DNA of 36,006 bases, from positions 1-36,006 of the forward strand of contig JACPHJ010000146.1 of assembly GCA_016188675.1 (NCBI GenBank), written 5' to 3'. Source of the DNA: Planctomycetota bacterium. Lineage in GTDB: Bacteria > Planctomycetota > Brocadiia > Brocadiales > Brocadiaceae. Under the pieces are notes generated by a model. It made no database searches. It was not told the origin of the DNA and saw nothing but the letters and a program-made list of their open reading frames with translations. Positions 24,593-33,329 of the stretch are shown here, one piece after another (within the stretch, counting starts at the first letter, position 1; the number at the start of each line of letters is the position of its first letter). Made by a program: the position numbers and the translations under genes.

Positions 24593-27166
24593 ATGTATGC
24601 AAGTCATATAGTATTTATTATCATAGCATTATTACATGCCGGGCTTGGAGTCTTTGTGCTCCTGAGAAATCCGGCAAACATTATTAACCGGAGGTTTTGC
24701 GTCTTTGCACAGACATTTTCTGCCTGGGTATTCTTTATTTTTTTTATCCTTCAGACCACAGATCCCGTATTAGCAACCTTTAGATTGAGGCTGGTCTTTT
24801 GCGCTGCGGTGTTCATTCCATCCACATTTTTCTTTTTTTCATCCGTCTTTCCTGATCGGGTGGAAAGACCTATCGATCGATACCTGATCGTATCCTTCTT
24901 TGCCATAAGTTTCCTTCTAGCATTTTTTTCTCCCTATATTGTCGGGTCAGTTTCTTTTGTAAGGCAACTACCACAAGCCAGGTATGGTCGGTTATTTCCT
25001 GTATTTTGCTTTTACTTTACGGCTTGCATGGCGTATTCCTTATATATCCTTTATAAAAAAAGTATATGCTATTACGGTATAAAGAGATTGCAGATTCAAT
25101 ATTTGTACTTTGGAGTAGCAGTATCCGTATTTCTGGGGGCTATCACAAACTTTCTTTTACCGGCAATAGGTATATGGCAAGTGGAGAGGTTTGTTCCACT
25201 CATGTCGATTCCTATCCCGCTAACGGTAGCCTACGCAATTGTAAAGTACCACCTCATGGATATCAGCGTAGTAATTAAGCGAAGCACCGTTTACGCTGCC
25301 TTATCCATTGTCCTCAGTATCACCTATTTCACTGTCGGCCTCGTTATGAGCAGCATAATTCCTGTATCAGAGTATAAAGAAACAATCACTAACATGATCT
25401 CTGCCATAGTAATGGTTTTAATCTTTGTGCCAGCCAGAGAGTCAATTCAGCATGTCATTGAAAAGACCTTATTCCATACCAGGTACAGCCATCCAAAGAT
25501 ACTGAGCGATTCTACGGCAATGTTTTCGTCTATCCATGATTTGAACGGACTTCTCCAGTATGCTATCCAGCATTTATATGATTCTGTAGGTATTGATAAG
25601 ATATGTATACTGCTGAAGGACGAAAAGACCCAGCATTACAGCCAGAAGGCGGCTATAAATTTTCCATCAGATAGTAATTTGTTTCTTCTTAGCCACGATG
25701 CTATTGTTACCTGGCTCTACCGGAACAGAACAGTTCTTTCCAATGATCAATTGAACCGTTTTGCTAATAATAAGTTTGAACACATGTTAGAAGACACATT
25801 GACATCTCTGAATGTTGACAGTTGTATTCCGGTTTTCCAGGAAAACGACCTCTTTGGTATTATTTTATTGGGTAGGAAAGTTAACAAAAAGGTCTTTACT
25901 CAGGAAGATATTCAGATGTTTCTTGCCTTTTCCGGTCAATTGGCCATGGCGGCCAGGAATGCGCGTCTTTATTTAGGACTGAAAGAGGCCAAGACCTACA
26001 GGGATAATATTCTTCAAAGTTTAAAAAGTGGAGTCATCGTTGTAGATACTAATGAAGAGGTTACCCTTATTAATAATGAGGCAAAAAGAATCCTTGGGCT
26101 GAAGGGAACAAGTACCTCTGAAAAAATATTTAAGAGTCTTGGCAAAGATACTCACCAATGGTTAAAACGTACGCTTAATAGTAATGAAGAATATCCTAAC
26201 TTAGAGACTTTCGTGGACAGAAAGAGCAAAAGAGTTCCGTGTGGTGTGACCATAACAAAGCTTAAGACTGAAGACGGACAGGAACTCGGGGCTTTGATGA
26301 TTCTGACAGACCTAACAGAGTTGAAATTGCTTCAGACTGAAAAACAACATGCCGACCGATTGGCCTATCTCGGCGTCCTTGCCGCCAATATTGCTCATGA
26401 AATAAAAAATCCTCTCGTTGCTATAAACACATATTTCCAATTGCTTCCTCAGAAGAAAAACGACCACGAGTTCCACAATGGATTTCAGAAGATTGCCCTA
26501 AAAGAAATCGGGCGGATTAACAGAATTATTGAAGATATGTTAAATCTGGCAAAACCTTCCGAACCCTTAATGCAGCCCATAGATCCTCACAATACTATAT
26601 TGGATACCTTAAATTTCCTGAGGAATACAGTCGCAGAGAAAGGCGTTGAAATAACTACAGTTTTAGAAGAAAAAAGATGTGCGATCATTGCAGATGAGGA
26701 TAAAATAAAGCAGGTACTCTTGAATATTTTACAAAACAGCCTCGATGCACTGCCAAGAAATGGGAGTATTAAAGTCAGTACAAGCTTTATGGACAACCTT
26801 TCGGAGTTCAGAAGAATGGCAAAATTAAATCCCAACAGCATTTTCTTCTCCTTCGCTTCCCCTTTCTTACGAGACTCAAATGATACGCAGTATTTTGTTA
26901 TTAAAATTTCTGATAACGGCGAGGGAATTCCTCCTGAAAAGATTTCACATATCTTTGAACCATTCTTTACCAATAAAGATAAAGGCACCGGGCTTGGACT
27001 GTCTATGGTGTACCGAATTATAAAGGATCACGAAGGAGGAATCTATATAGAAAGTAAAGAGGGTGCCGGAACTGATTTTTATATCAGCCTGCCTTTAAAT
27101 CGCACGAATATAAATGCAACTACAAACTCCTTACAAAAAACTGCCGGAATACCTTCATCTTTATAA
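24593..27166 (+). CDS. Polytopic membrane histidine kinase (7TM-like-GAF-PAS-HisKA-HATPase)
   Basis: This encodes 857 residues. The first 280 hold about eight or nine hydrophobic helices, like the 7TM-type sensory region of histidine kinases. GAF lies at about 305-465 (SCIPVFQENDLFGIILLGRK), PAS at about 470-585 (LKSGVIVVDTNEEVTLINNE, LGALMILTDLTEL), the H-box at about 595-610 with His602 (NIAHEIKNPLVAINTYF), the N-box at QVLLNILQNSLDALP, G1 at DNGEGIPPE, and G2 at DKGTGLGLSMVYRI. All kinase motifs are intact. It starts ten bases after the ketosynthase and probably shares its transcript. No receiver is fused; the receiver-GAF-PAS protein and HD-GYP regulator nearby are candidate partners. Confidence 0.94.
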   Translation: MYASHIVFIIIALLHAGLGVFVLLRNPANIINRRFCVFAQTFSAWVFFIFFILQTTDPVLATFRLRLVFCAAVFIPSTFFFFSSVFPDRVERPIDRYLIVSFFAISFLLAFFSPYIVGSVSFVRQLPQARYGRLFPVFCFYFTACMAYSLYILYKKSICYYGIKRLQIQYLYFGVAVSVFLGAITNFLLPAIGIWQVERFVPLMSIPIPLTVAYAIVKYHLMDISVVIKRSTVYAALSIVLSITYFTVGLVMSSIIPVSEYKETITNMISAIVMVLIFVPARESIQHVIEKTLFHTRYSHPKILSDSTAMFSSIHDLNGLLQYAIQHLYDSVGIDKICILLKDEKTQHYSQKAAINFPSDSNLFLLSHDAIVTWLYRNRTVLSNDQLNRFANNKFEHMLEDTLTSLNVDSCIPVFQENDLFGIILLGRKVNKKVFTQEDIQMFLAFSGQLAMAARNARLYLGLKEAKTYRDNILQSLKSGVIVVDTNEEVTLINNEAKRILGLKGTSTSEKIFKSLGKDTHQWLKRTLNSNEEYPNLETFVDRKSKRVPCGVTITKLKTEDGQELGALMILTDLTELKLLQTEKQHADRLAYLGVLAANIAHEIKNPLVAINTYFQLLPQKKNDHEFHNGFQKIALKEIGRINRIIEDMLNLAKPSEPLMQPIDPHNTILDTLNFLRNTVAEKGVEITTVLEEKRCAIIADEDKIKQVLLNILQNSLDALPRNGSIKVSTSFMDNLSEFRRMAKLNPNSIFFSFASPFLRDSNDTQYFVIKISDNGEGIPPEKISHIFEPFFTNKDKGTGLGLSMVYRIIKDHEGGIYIESKEGAGTDFYISLPLNRTNINATTNSLQKTAGIPSSL

Positions 27167-27220
27167 CCAAAGAGTGCTGGATTGAAATTAGCGCTTGTTA
27201 ACACAGCCTCCATCGGAAAT

Positions 27221-27256
27221 TGGGGAAATGAATCTTGATTTTCATTCATTTCCCCA
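27221..27256. terminator. Bidirectional hairpin terminator
   Basis: A perfect 13-bp stem (TGGGGAAATGAAT / ATTCATTTCCCCA) has a 10-base loop. It lies between the convergent histidine kinase and HAO-like genes, 55 and 32 bases from their stops. A and T runs inside the stem make it usable on either strand. Confidence 0.75.
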
Positions 27257-27287
27257 TTCCTCTTAGAAACACTTTTAGACGATATAC

Positions 27288-28745
27288 CTACTTACCTCTC
27301 TTCTGTGTCCTTGATGGTCTCAACTTTGCCTTCTTTTCCAATGCAGCCAATCTCCTTAAGGTATTTGCCTCGCTCTGTATATCCACGTACTTCTTGAGCA
27401 GGTTCGACCATGAGATATAGGTAAACCCGTTGGGGTTCATATGCGCCAAACCCTTTCTGACCAAAAAGGCATCGTTCTCCCACATGTACAGGAAGTCCTT
27501 TTCGATTTTACTTGGGTTTCCATCCTTTGCCCAAAACTCTCCGTAGAAACCACCCAACAGATCGGGATATTTCTCTGTCACGGGCGCCGGTGCTTTTGGT
27601 CTATTCTCAGGCATGGGATTGAGGACGCCATCTTCATGCAATGATTTAATCGTGGCATAAGAATTACTCACATATTGGAAAATCGAATCTGACGCCTTAT
27701 CCATTGAATCCAGGTAATCCCGGGAAAACCTTGTGGAATGGCACTGTACACAGACTTCAATCCACGCCTCCCGTCTTGACATTAATTCCTTACTATTATT
27801 TATATAGTCCGATGGTTTGATTCCTTTAAAAATGTTGTCATAAAACAACACGTCGCCCTCACCCATGATAGCCTTCCTAACCATATTATGTGAATACTGT
27901 CCTTTATAGTACATGTGGCAGGATTGACAGGTTGGAGAAATATAGTTTGCATCTTTTAATGGTTTGTTCCAGTCCCACTTGTGACCTTCAATAAAATATA
28001 TAGAGCCGTGCTTAGAGTCTCTGTAATATTCAATATCCGGGTGATCCGGCCCGTTATGGCAGGTTTGACATGCCTCCGGTCTTCTTGATTCTGACGCCTT
28101 GAAGGCATGGCGGGTATGGCAGCTATCGCACTTATGCTGGATATTATGGCACATATCGCAACCCTGAACGACATTTTTGTCTACTGCTGCCCACACGTCC
28201 ACATCCAGGTTGGCATCGTAAGACTTTGCATGGCTCTCCCTGCCTGGTTTCCAATCGGGGATACCATACTGTTTTTCAGATTCAAATTCATTATACTCTT
28301 GCTTATGACACTCACCGCAAAGGGCCGGATTGGGCATTATTAACTCTTTCTCATGATCCAATTTTTCCGCTCCAACCTTACCATGACAATCAATACAGCC
28401 CACCTTAGTGAGTTTCTTTCCGAGTTTTTTTTCTATCTCTTCCAGTTTTGCCTTCTGATAATCCAGAAGTTTATCCAAATTGGCATGACTGCTTTCCGCC
28501 CACGCCTTTACCAAACCCGGATTTAAGGCCTTATGACAGATCGTGCATTCCTCTGCGTTAAAAACCCCTTTAGGCTCTGCGGGCGGGGAGTAGAAATAGT
28601 CTGGCGCCCAGTATCTTTGTGTTGGGATCGGTTTCCAAAATTCTCCGTACGGCCCTACCCCCTTATCCAGCTTTTGAGCATGTAATACACCGCCAAAAAT
28701 ACCAAAAATTACGGACACAGCAACAAACGACAAAACACCTCTCAT
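27288..28745 (-). CDS. Octaheme hydroxylamine-oxidoreductase-like multiheme cytochrome
   Basis: This encodes 485 residues from ATG 28745, with AAGGAGAG upstream. A signal peptide (residues 1-23, cleavage near LHA-QK) sends it across a membrane, in anammox cells probably to the anammoxosome. Eight CxxCH motifs begin at C67, C117, C143, C196, C206, C226, C273 and C332, the full HAO count; the fourth would bear the catalytic P460-type heme. C-terminal YMWENDAFLVRKGLAHMNPN then GFTYISW aligns with the HAO block that supplies the Tyr cross-linked to that heme, so Tyr443 is the candidate ligand, favouring an oxidative enzyme; the local motif is one residue shorter than I expect. Anammox genomes carry about ten paralogs, and I cannot tell which this is. 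No HAO partner genes adjoin. Confidence 0.93.
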   Translation of the reverse strand: MRGVLSFVAVSVIFGIFGGVLHAQKLDKGVGPYGEFWKPIPTQRYWAPDYFYSPPAEPKGVFNAEECTICHKALNPGLVKAWAESSHANLDKLLDYQKAKLEEIEKKLGKKLTKVGCIDCHGKVGAEKLDHEKELIMPNPALCGECHKQEYNEFESEKQYGIPDWKPGRESHAKSYDANLDVDVWAAVDKNVVQGCDMCHNIQHKCDSCHTRHAFKASESRRPEACQTCHNGPDHPDIEYYRDSKHGSIYFIEGHKWDWNKPLKDANYISPTCQSCHMYYKGQYSHNMVRKAIMGEGDVLFYDNIFKGIKPSDYINNSKELMSRREAWIEVCVQCHSTRFSRDYLDSMDKASDSIFQYVSNSYATIKSLHEDGVLNPMPENRPKAPAPVTEKYPDLLGGFYGEFWAKDGNPSKIEKDFLYMWENDAFLVRKGLAHMNPNGFTYISWSNLLKKYVDIQSEANTLRRLAALEKKAKLRPSRTQKRGK

Positions 28746-28776
28746 GAATAACTCTCCTTCAAATAATTAATAAAGT

Positions 28777-28804
28777 ATTGTAGAGACTCAATCCTGATTT
28801 ACAA
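28777..28804 (-). promoter_or_regulatory. Sigma-70-like promoter of the HAO-like gene, with flanking inverted repeat
   Basis: On the minus strand, TTGTAA (28804-28799), 16 bases, then TACAAT (28782-28777) place the transcription start near 28770, about 25 bases before the ATG. GACTCA (28785-28790) and TGAGTC (28807-28812) form an inverted repeat around the -35 element, a possible operator. Confidence 0.5.
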
Positions 28805-28991
28805 AATGAGTCAACCACAATTAATGTTCCAGTACTAATATCTTTATCAATTTTAAAAAGTTTTTCAAGAATATTTATAATATCAAGCGCCTCTTAATAC
28901 CATTCGACACAAGGTCAAAAAGAAAAAACTTTATGTCCGGGTAACTCTGAGGTATAATTTTTAAAAAATTGTAATTAATAAAAGAATTTTT

Positions 28992-29020
28992 TTGACAGTT
29001 ATGGAAAGTTTTATTAAATT
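28992..29020 (+). promoter_or_regulatory. Sigma-70-like promoter placed for a leaderless transcript
   Basis: A perfect -35 TTGACA (28992-28997), 17 bases, and -10 TAAATT (29015-29020) lie so that transcription would begin at about the A of ATG 29027. No ribosome binding site precedes that ATG, which fits a leaderless mRNA. Confidence 0.55.
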
Positions 29021-29026
29021 GTTTGT

Positions 29027-31582
29027 ATGAAAACTCTCATATCGACTGATAAAAACTATTTATACGAATTATTAAAAAAGAAATATCACACCTCCGAGAT
29101 TGTGCGCGCACAGATAGCAGAGGTTAAAGAGAAAACACGGGAAGATGTGGTAAAAGAGTCCTTGAAGTCTTTTACCGTCAAGTTCAGAGGCAGGGTAATT
29201 GACAACTCTTTCGAAAAAACCCTGAGAATCATTTCCAAGCGTCTCTTTAATAAAGGGAGAGTTGACAGTCTCCACACCTTTAAAGAATTCGGTTTCGTTG
29301 AAGCGAATATGAGCGCCACGCCTACTGAGGTCGAGAGTCTTATCCAATATCTGATGAAACCACATCTCGTCTTGCACTGTAAAAAAGGGATTATCAAGGG
29401 TGCAAGCAATTTATTGATTATTGATGAGTCAGAACAAAGGCAGCTTGATAATTTTACGCCGGACTACGTTCACCGTAATTATATCACCCATGCCGAGTCT
29501 TATGAAAAATATACGGGAAGGCTTGATGATTATTTGGTTTTTAATGGATTGCCCCTAACGTCAGAAAAAATCGGAAGGGAACTACGATTCAATAAAATTG
29601 AAACAAAGAACAGGGTCTTTACCACCACAGGTTTAAAGGAAATTTATTTAAACCTCCAATTTATCGATTTGATTCTTAAATTGGATTTGGAACAACATTA
29701 TTTAAAGCTGAGGACTTTTAGTTCACAGGAAGATGACCTTAAAATGGTCGAGGGAAAGATTGACGATCTTGGTTTTTTTGCCGAGGTTTTTGACCATATA
29801 GCATCAAAGGATAATCCGTTGTTGTCTGACGAAGATTTATTCTTGGATTTAATGAGAATAGAACATATTATTGAAAATAACAATTGGAAGGCAATGCCGG
29901 CATATGCAGGGTATGTTTACTCGGCAGTGAACAGGCTTAATGTACAATTTAAACTCCTCGAAGAATACAGCCTCTTTTTAACATATGCGAATTGTATCGA
30001 AAAGTTTGTTGCAAAATTAACCAAAAAATTATTTAAACACAAATCGGATATCCACAGCGAACTTCATAATTTAACGGCAAATTATAACGAATTAAAGAAG
30101 CTCTCTCTGGTTTCGAATCATCCGATATTACAGAACGATTACCAGGAGCTTTTGAATTCCTTTAGCAAACTGCTGGCTTACCTGGATTTTTTAACGATAC
30201 GGGGTACGAAAGCCGGTGAATCAGATAGCCACCATAATATTGCTCATCTTACTGAAGGGTCATCAAATAAATTCCTTAACGTAATGAAAAAATGCATTGA
30301 GTCGGTTTTCTCGGTGACGATTGATATTTCAACAAAGCCGTTTATCCAGCGTGATCATGGTTTGAAAACAGAAGAGGAAGCAGACGTTCAAAAACTCATA
30401 ATCAAATTTAATGAAAATCTAGAAAAGTTGGCCAATTTGAAAACCGCTAAAGGCGAAGATGCCTTTTTGGAAGCAAGGAAATGTGTGCCGCAGCTAACAA
30501 ACCTATCCGACGTCCTTGACCAGCTAAAAGAATTAATCAAAAATATAGAGAATAAAAGGGATAAGGATTTGCAGAATCCATTTAAGGCTATTTTTGCGAA
30601 ATCCAACAAATTTGAGATCCTTTATCGGGACTTGTACGACCTGGGAAGTATAGAGACGCAACTGGAACAGGAGTCGATTCATGGAATATTAGCGAATTTG
30701 CAAAAACTTCTCTTTGATAAGCCTCTGAAGGAAAGTGCATATCAGGAAATTATACATAAGATTAGTTCTCTGGAAGGTTTTGTTACCGGTAAGAATAAAT
30801 CATCTCATGAAAAAGGCGGCGATGCCGATACAACTACGCAGAAACTGAATCAAAATCCTGTTTTTAAGAGTATTATTGACGTTAAAACGGGTATCCAAAA
30901 TATTATCGAGAAAGAAACTCTGAGCAAAAAAATCGACACTTTTAAAGATGAATCCGAGTTCCTTTCATTCAGCGATAAGGAACTGAACGCCTTTCTGGAA
31001 CGTATTGAAAAGTTACATGAAAAATTAAAAGATACTTGCTATTACAAAAATATAGCGGCGTTTGAAGCTGTAGAAAAAAATCTTGATCGCTTGATTGGTG
31101 AAGTAAAAGACATCGAATCCCATATTTCTACCTATACCAGAAGTAAAGATAAAAAGGTATCCAGGGAACCGGATATTCATATCAACTACTTAAAGAGCTC
31201 GCAGTTAACAAGAAGAAATCTTGAGAAGGCAATTCTCCTATTACAAAACCAGATTGCCCAAATGCACGGATTTATTCATGCAATTGAAAACTATTTACAG
31301 AGGCACTCGTTTATTCATTCGGGGGTGGCAACCAGCGTACTTTTTGATCAAATAACTTACTTGCTGAGCAATATTGATGTGAGGTTATTAGATATGACCA
31401 AACCGATAGAAACTATGTTTACTGAAAGCGTCAATACAATTTTCCATTATCAGGTTGGTGAAACATTTACCGAGCCGAAAAAAGAAAATATTGACGAGCT
31501 CATGAAAGAAATAGAGAAGAGAACTATTGTCAGACAATATCAAAACCACGAAAACTCCTTGCCAGATTTGCAGTTGAGTTGA
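29027..31582 (+). CDS. Large helical cytoplasmic protein of unknown function
   Basis: This encodes 851 residues from ATG 29027. I do not recognise the family. It has no signal peptide or membrane helix and almost no Cys; it is rich in Lys, Glu, Leu, Asn and Ile with long predicted amphipathic helices and coiled-coil-like stretches (e.g. IEKLHEKLKDTCYYKNIAAF, KAILLLQNQIAQMHGFIHAI). The N-terminal 130 residues look more globular (FTVKFRGRVIDNSF, KKGIIKGASNLLIIDESEQ). About 610-630 is a Ser/Gly/Asp/Thr-rich linker, separating perhaps two helical halves. Base composition matches the neighbours. It is divergent from the HAO-like gene. A structural or scaffold role is possible but unproven. Confidence 0.8.
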   Translation: MKTLISTDKNYLYELLKKKYHTSEIVRAQIAEVKEKTREDVVKESLKSFTVKFRGRVIDNSFEKTLRIISKRLFNKGRVDSLHTFKEFGFVEANMSATPTEVESLIQYLMKPHLVLHCKKGIIKGASNLLIIDESEQRQLDNFTPDYVHRNYITHAESYEKYTGRLDDYLVFNGLPLTSEKIGRELRFNKIETKNRVFTTTGLKEIYLNLQFIDLILKLDLEQHYLKLRTFSSQEDDLKMVEGKIDDLGFFAEVFDHIASKDNPLLSDEDLFLDLMRIEHIIENNNWKAMPAYAGYVYSAVNRLNVQFKLLEEYSLFLTYANCIEKFVAKLTKKLFKHKSDIHSELHNLTANYNELKKLSLVSNHPILQNDYQELLNSFSKLLAYLDFLTIRGTKAGESDSHHNIAHLTEGSSNKFLNVMKKCIESVFSVTIDISTKPFIQRDHGLKTEEEADVQKLIIKFNENLEKLANLKTAKGEDAFLEARKCVPQLTNLSDVLDQLKELIKNIENKRDKDLQNPFKAIFAKSNKFEILYRDLYDLGSIETQLEQESIHGILANLQKLLFDKPLKESAYQEIIHKISSLEGFVTGKNKSSHEKGGDADTTTQKLNQNPVFKSIIDVKTGIQNIIEKETLSKKIDTFKDESEFLSFSDKELNAFLERIEKLHEKLKDTCYYKNIAAFEAVEKNLDRLIGEVKDIESHISTYTRSKDKKVSREPDIHINYLKSSQLTRRNLEKAILLLQNQIAQMHGFIHAIENYLQRHSFIHSGVATSVLFDQITYLLSNIDVRLLDMTKPIETMFTESVNTIFHYQVGETFTEPKKENIDELMKEIEKRTIVRQYQNHENSLPDLQLS

Positions 31583-31706
31583 CCTCTCTTTTTTATCACA
31601 ACCATTGTAATCCAATAGAATTGTCTTAAAACCATAAAATGTTTATTTGTCAGACAAGTTGGCAAATAGCATGTTAAATAAAGGTGTTTTTTATTCAGAA
31701 ATTAAA

Positions 31707-32216
31707 ATGAGAACGATATCAAGATTTACAACTTCTTTCGTCTGTCTGTTGGTTGCAGGTATTATGCTTTTCATTTTGGGTTGTGAGAATCCCAATATTA
31801 AGAAGTCCGGCGAAAAAATTAAGGAATCCTCAGTAAAGACCGGTGAGGCTGCTAAAGATCTCGGACGGGGTATTTCAGAAGAGACTACTTCGATTATAAA
31901 AGAAATTAAAAAAGGTACCAACATAGTAGTTACTGAAATAAAAGAAGGCGGTATCTTGGTTTCTAAGAAAGGGGAGGCGTTGGCCGACAGGACCAGGGAA
32001 GAATTTTCAGAGGTAGCCATTACAGCCAAAATAAAGGCTAAATATGCCAAAAGCCCAAAAGTTTCCGCACTTCACATAAATGTTACGACCGTGAAAGACC
32101 AGGTCATCCTCGCAGGTACTGTGCACTGTAAAGAAGAGCTTGTGGAAGCGATCAACCTCGCCTTGAGCGTGGAAGGTGTAGAAAATGTAACATCTTTACT
32201 CGAAATAAGAAAATGA
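31707..32216 (+). CDS. Lipoprotein with C-terminal BON domain
   Basis: This encodes about 169 residues from ATG 31707; the frame extends 20 codons further up, but MRTISRFTTSFVCLLVAGIM then LFILGC is a typical lipoprotein signal with Cys as lipidation site. A Lys/Glu/Gly-rich helical segment follows (KKSGEKIKESSVKTGEAAKD), reminiscent of late-embryogenesis-like repeats. A BON domain lies at the C-terminus (ITAKIKAKYAKSPKVSALHI, DQVILAGTVHCKEELVEAIN, VEGVENVTSLLEI). BON domains bind membranes or ligands in osmotic-shock and secretin-related proteins. No strong ribosome binding site is visible. Its stop overlaps the next start by ATGA. Confidence 0.82.
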   Translation: MRTISRFTTSFVCLLVAGIMLFILGCENPNIKKSGEKIKESSVKTGEAAKDLGRGISEETTSIIKEIKKGTNIVVTEIKEGGILVSKKGEALADRTREEFSEVAITAKIKAKYAKSPKVSALHINVTTVKDQVILAGTVHCKEELVEAINLALSVEGVENVTSLLEIRK

Positions 32217-32770
32217 CAACGCAAAGTTTCGCCACAAATATCCCTTACGAGCAACTCCCGCTGATAGACCTCTCTGCGCCAAAGGTGTTGAGTCGTAGAA
32301 ACAGGGCTGAAAATATCCCATCAGAATCAAGTATCTTACAGGATTCAGAAGATGCAAAGACGATTCTTGCATTTGCAGGCTTTGATGGAAATTCGTCCCC
32401 GAAAAGTATAATGGAGGCTACTGAAAAATACATGATTGAAACACAACCTCTCAACGCGCCAACCCGTTCCTCCGAATCTCCAAACATTGAAATGCGGCAA
32501 AGAGGCATTCGAAAACCACACTATACACGTCTTTTGGTATTTAGCCAGAAACTGGTATTCCAGGCTGCCTGTTGTTTGCCTTTAAAGGTCATTGCTGCAA
32601 GTTTGGATGGAAATGCTGTGTCAGGAATGGTTCTGTTCAATAGCCATTCTGAAGAAAGTGGTGGGAAGTTAGTCTATGAGTTCGACGGTAAAGGTACCGA
32701 AATGATTATAGACCTGAAACGTGGAGAGAGTACAAGGGCTCAGCGCCTTATTTTCCAGGGAATAACATAA
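32213..32770 (+). CDS. Hypothetical protein coupled to the BON lipoprotein
   Basis: This encodes 185 residues starting inside the previous stop (ATGA overlap), which suggests coupled translation. I do not recognise it. It is cytoplasmic by appearance, with no signal. The N-terminal 100 residues are polar and low in structure (Ser, Asn and Pro rich). The C-terminal half (LLVFSQKLVFQAACCLPLKV, MVLFNSHSEESGGKLVYEF, MIIDLKRGESTRAQRLIFQ) looks like a small beta-rich domain. An intrinsic terminator follows 37 bases later. The coupling and codon use make it likely real. Confidence 0.65.
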   Translation: MTTQSFATNIPYEQLPLIDLSAPKVLSRRNRAENIPSESSILQDSEDAKTILAFAGFDGNSSPKSIMEATEKYMIETQPLNAPTRSSESPNIEMRQRGIRKPHYTRLLVFSQKLVFQAACCLPLKVIAASLDGNAVSGMVLFNSHSEESGGKLVYEFDGKGTEMIIDLKRGESTRAQRLIFQGIT

Positions 32771-32806
32771 TTAGTGTTTGAACGAAACCACCCAAACTGA
32801 TTATTA

Positions 32807-32843
32807 AAAAATCCCTGAGGATTTGTCGTCCTCAGGGATTTTT
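32807..32843. terminator. Strong bidirectional intrinsic terminator
   Basis: A perfect 15-bp stem (AAAAATCCCTGAGGA / TCCTCAGGGATTTTT) has a 7-base loop. The A/T ends supply a U-run on both strands, so it should stop the BON-lipoprotein operon on plus and the Fe-S/hemerythrin operon on minus. Confidence 0.9.
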
Positions 32844-32867
32844 AATTATTCATACATCAAAAATGTC

Positions 32868-33329
32868 TTAAATCCATTCTTCGGATAAGATGTTACCTTC
32901 CAAACCGACAACGATCTGTTTGACTGGTATTTTGCGGGAAGCCTTTTCAGCGCCATCCTTGGCAATTTGCGCCAGACCGAAACAACAGGGCACCTGCATT
33001 ATTATCACTGATAAAGTATTGATCTTTGCGTCATCGATCAATGACTTTATCTTCTCAACGTAAACCTCCTGGTCTGAATCCAATTTTGGACAGGCAATTG
33101 CGATGCTTTTTCCTTTGAGATAATCTTTATGGAACTCTCCAAAGGCAAAAGCCGTACAATCTGCGGCTAATAATATATCTTTCCCCTGGAAATAGGGTGC
33201 CATGGGAGAAACAAGATGCATCTGTATTGGCCACTGCCTCAGTTGTGAAGGGCGTTTTCCTGTTTCGCTGCCCTCCTGGTTTGTCTTTTCACTAAAATCT
33301 ATTGTTCTTGATCCTGGGCATCCACTCAT
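32868..33329 (-). CDS. Stand-alone C-terminal domain of a ferredoxin-type (4Fe-4S) protein family
   Basis: This encodes 153 residues from ATG 33329, with AGGAGG seven bases before, overlapping the upstream stop by ATGA. The sequence MSGCPGSRTIDF, SQLRQWPIQMHLVSPMAPYF, LLAADCTAFAFGEFHKDYL, ACPKLD and VPCCFGLAQIA matches the C-terminal part of a family that normally begins with a two-cluster ferredoxin domain. Here that domain is absent, yet the start signals are good, so it seems an intact short form, not a broken gene. Several Cys (GCPG, ADC, ACP, PCC) could hold metal. With the hemerythrin partner upstream, redox or nitrosative-stress work is a reasonable inference. Confidence 0.82.
   Translation of the reverse strand: MSGCPGSRTIDFSEKTNQEGSETGKRPSQLRQWPIQMHLVSPMAPYFQGKDILLAADCTAFAFGEFHKDYLKGKSIAIACPKLDSDQEVYVEKIKSLIDDAKINTLSVIIMQVPCCFGLAQIAKDGAEKASRKIPVKQIVVGLEGNILSEEWI

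Noticed and set aside
27441..28408. Several plus-strand open frames of 60-78 residues
   Set aside because: All are antisense to the octaheme cytochrome, whose CxxCH codons keep the opposite strand open.
32868..33329. Truncated pseudogene of a ferredoxin-domain protein
   Set aside because: The short form has its own strong ribosome binding site and a coupled start overlapping the hemerythrin stop, so it looks like an intact gene.
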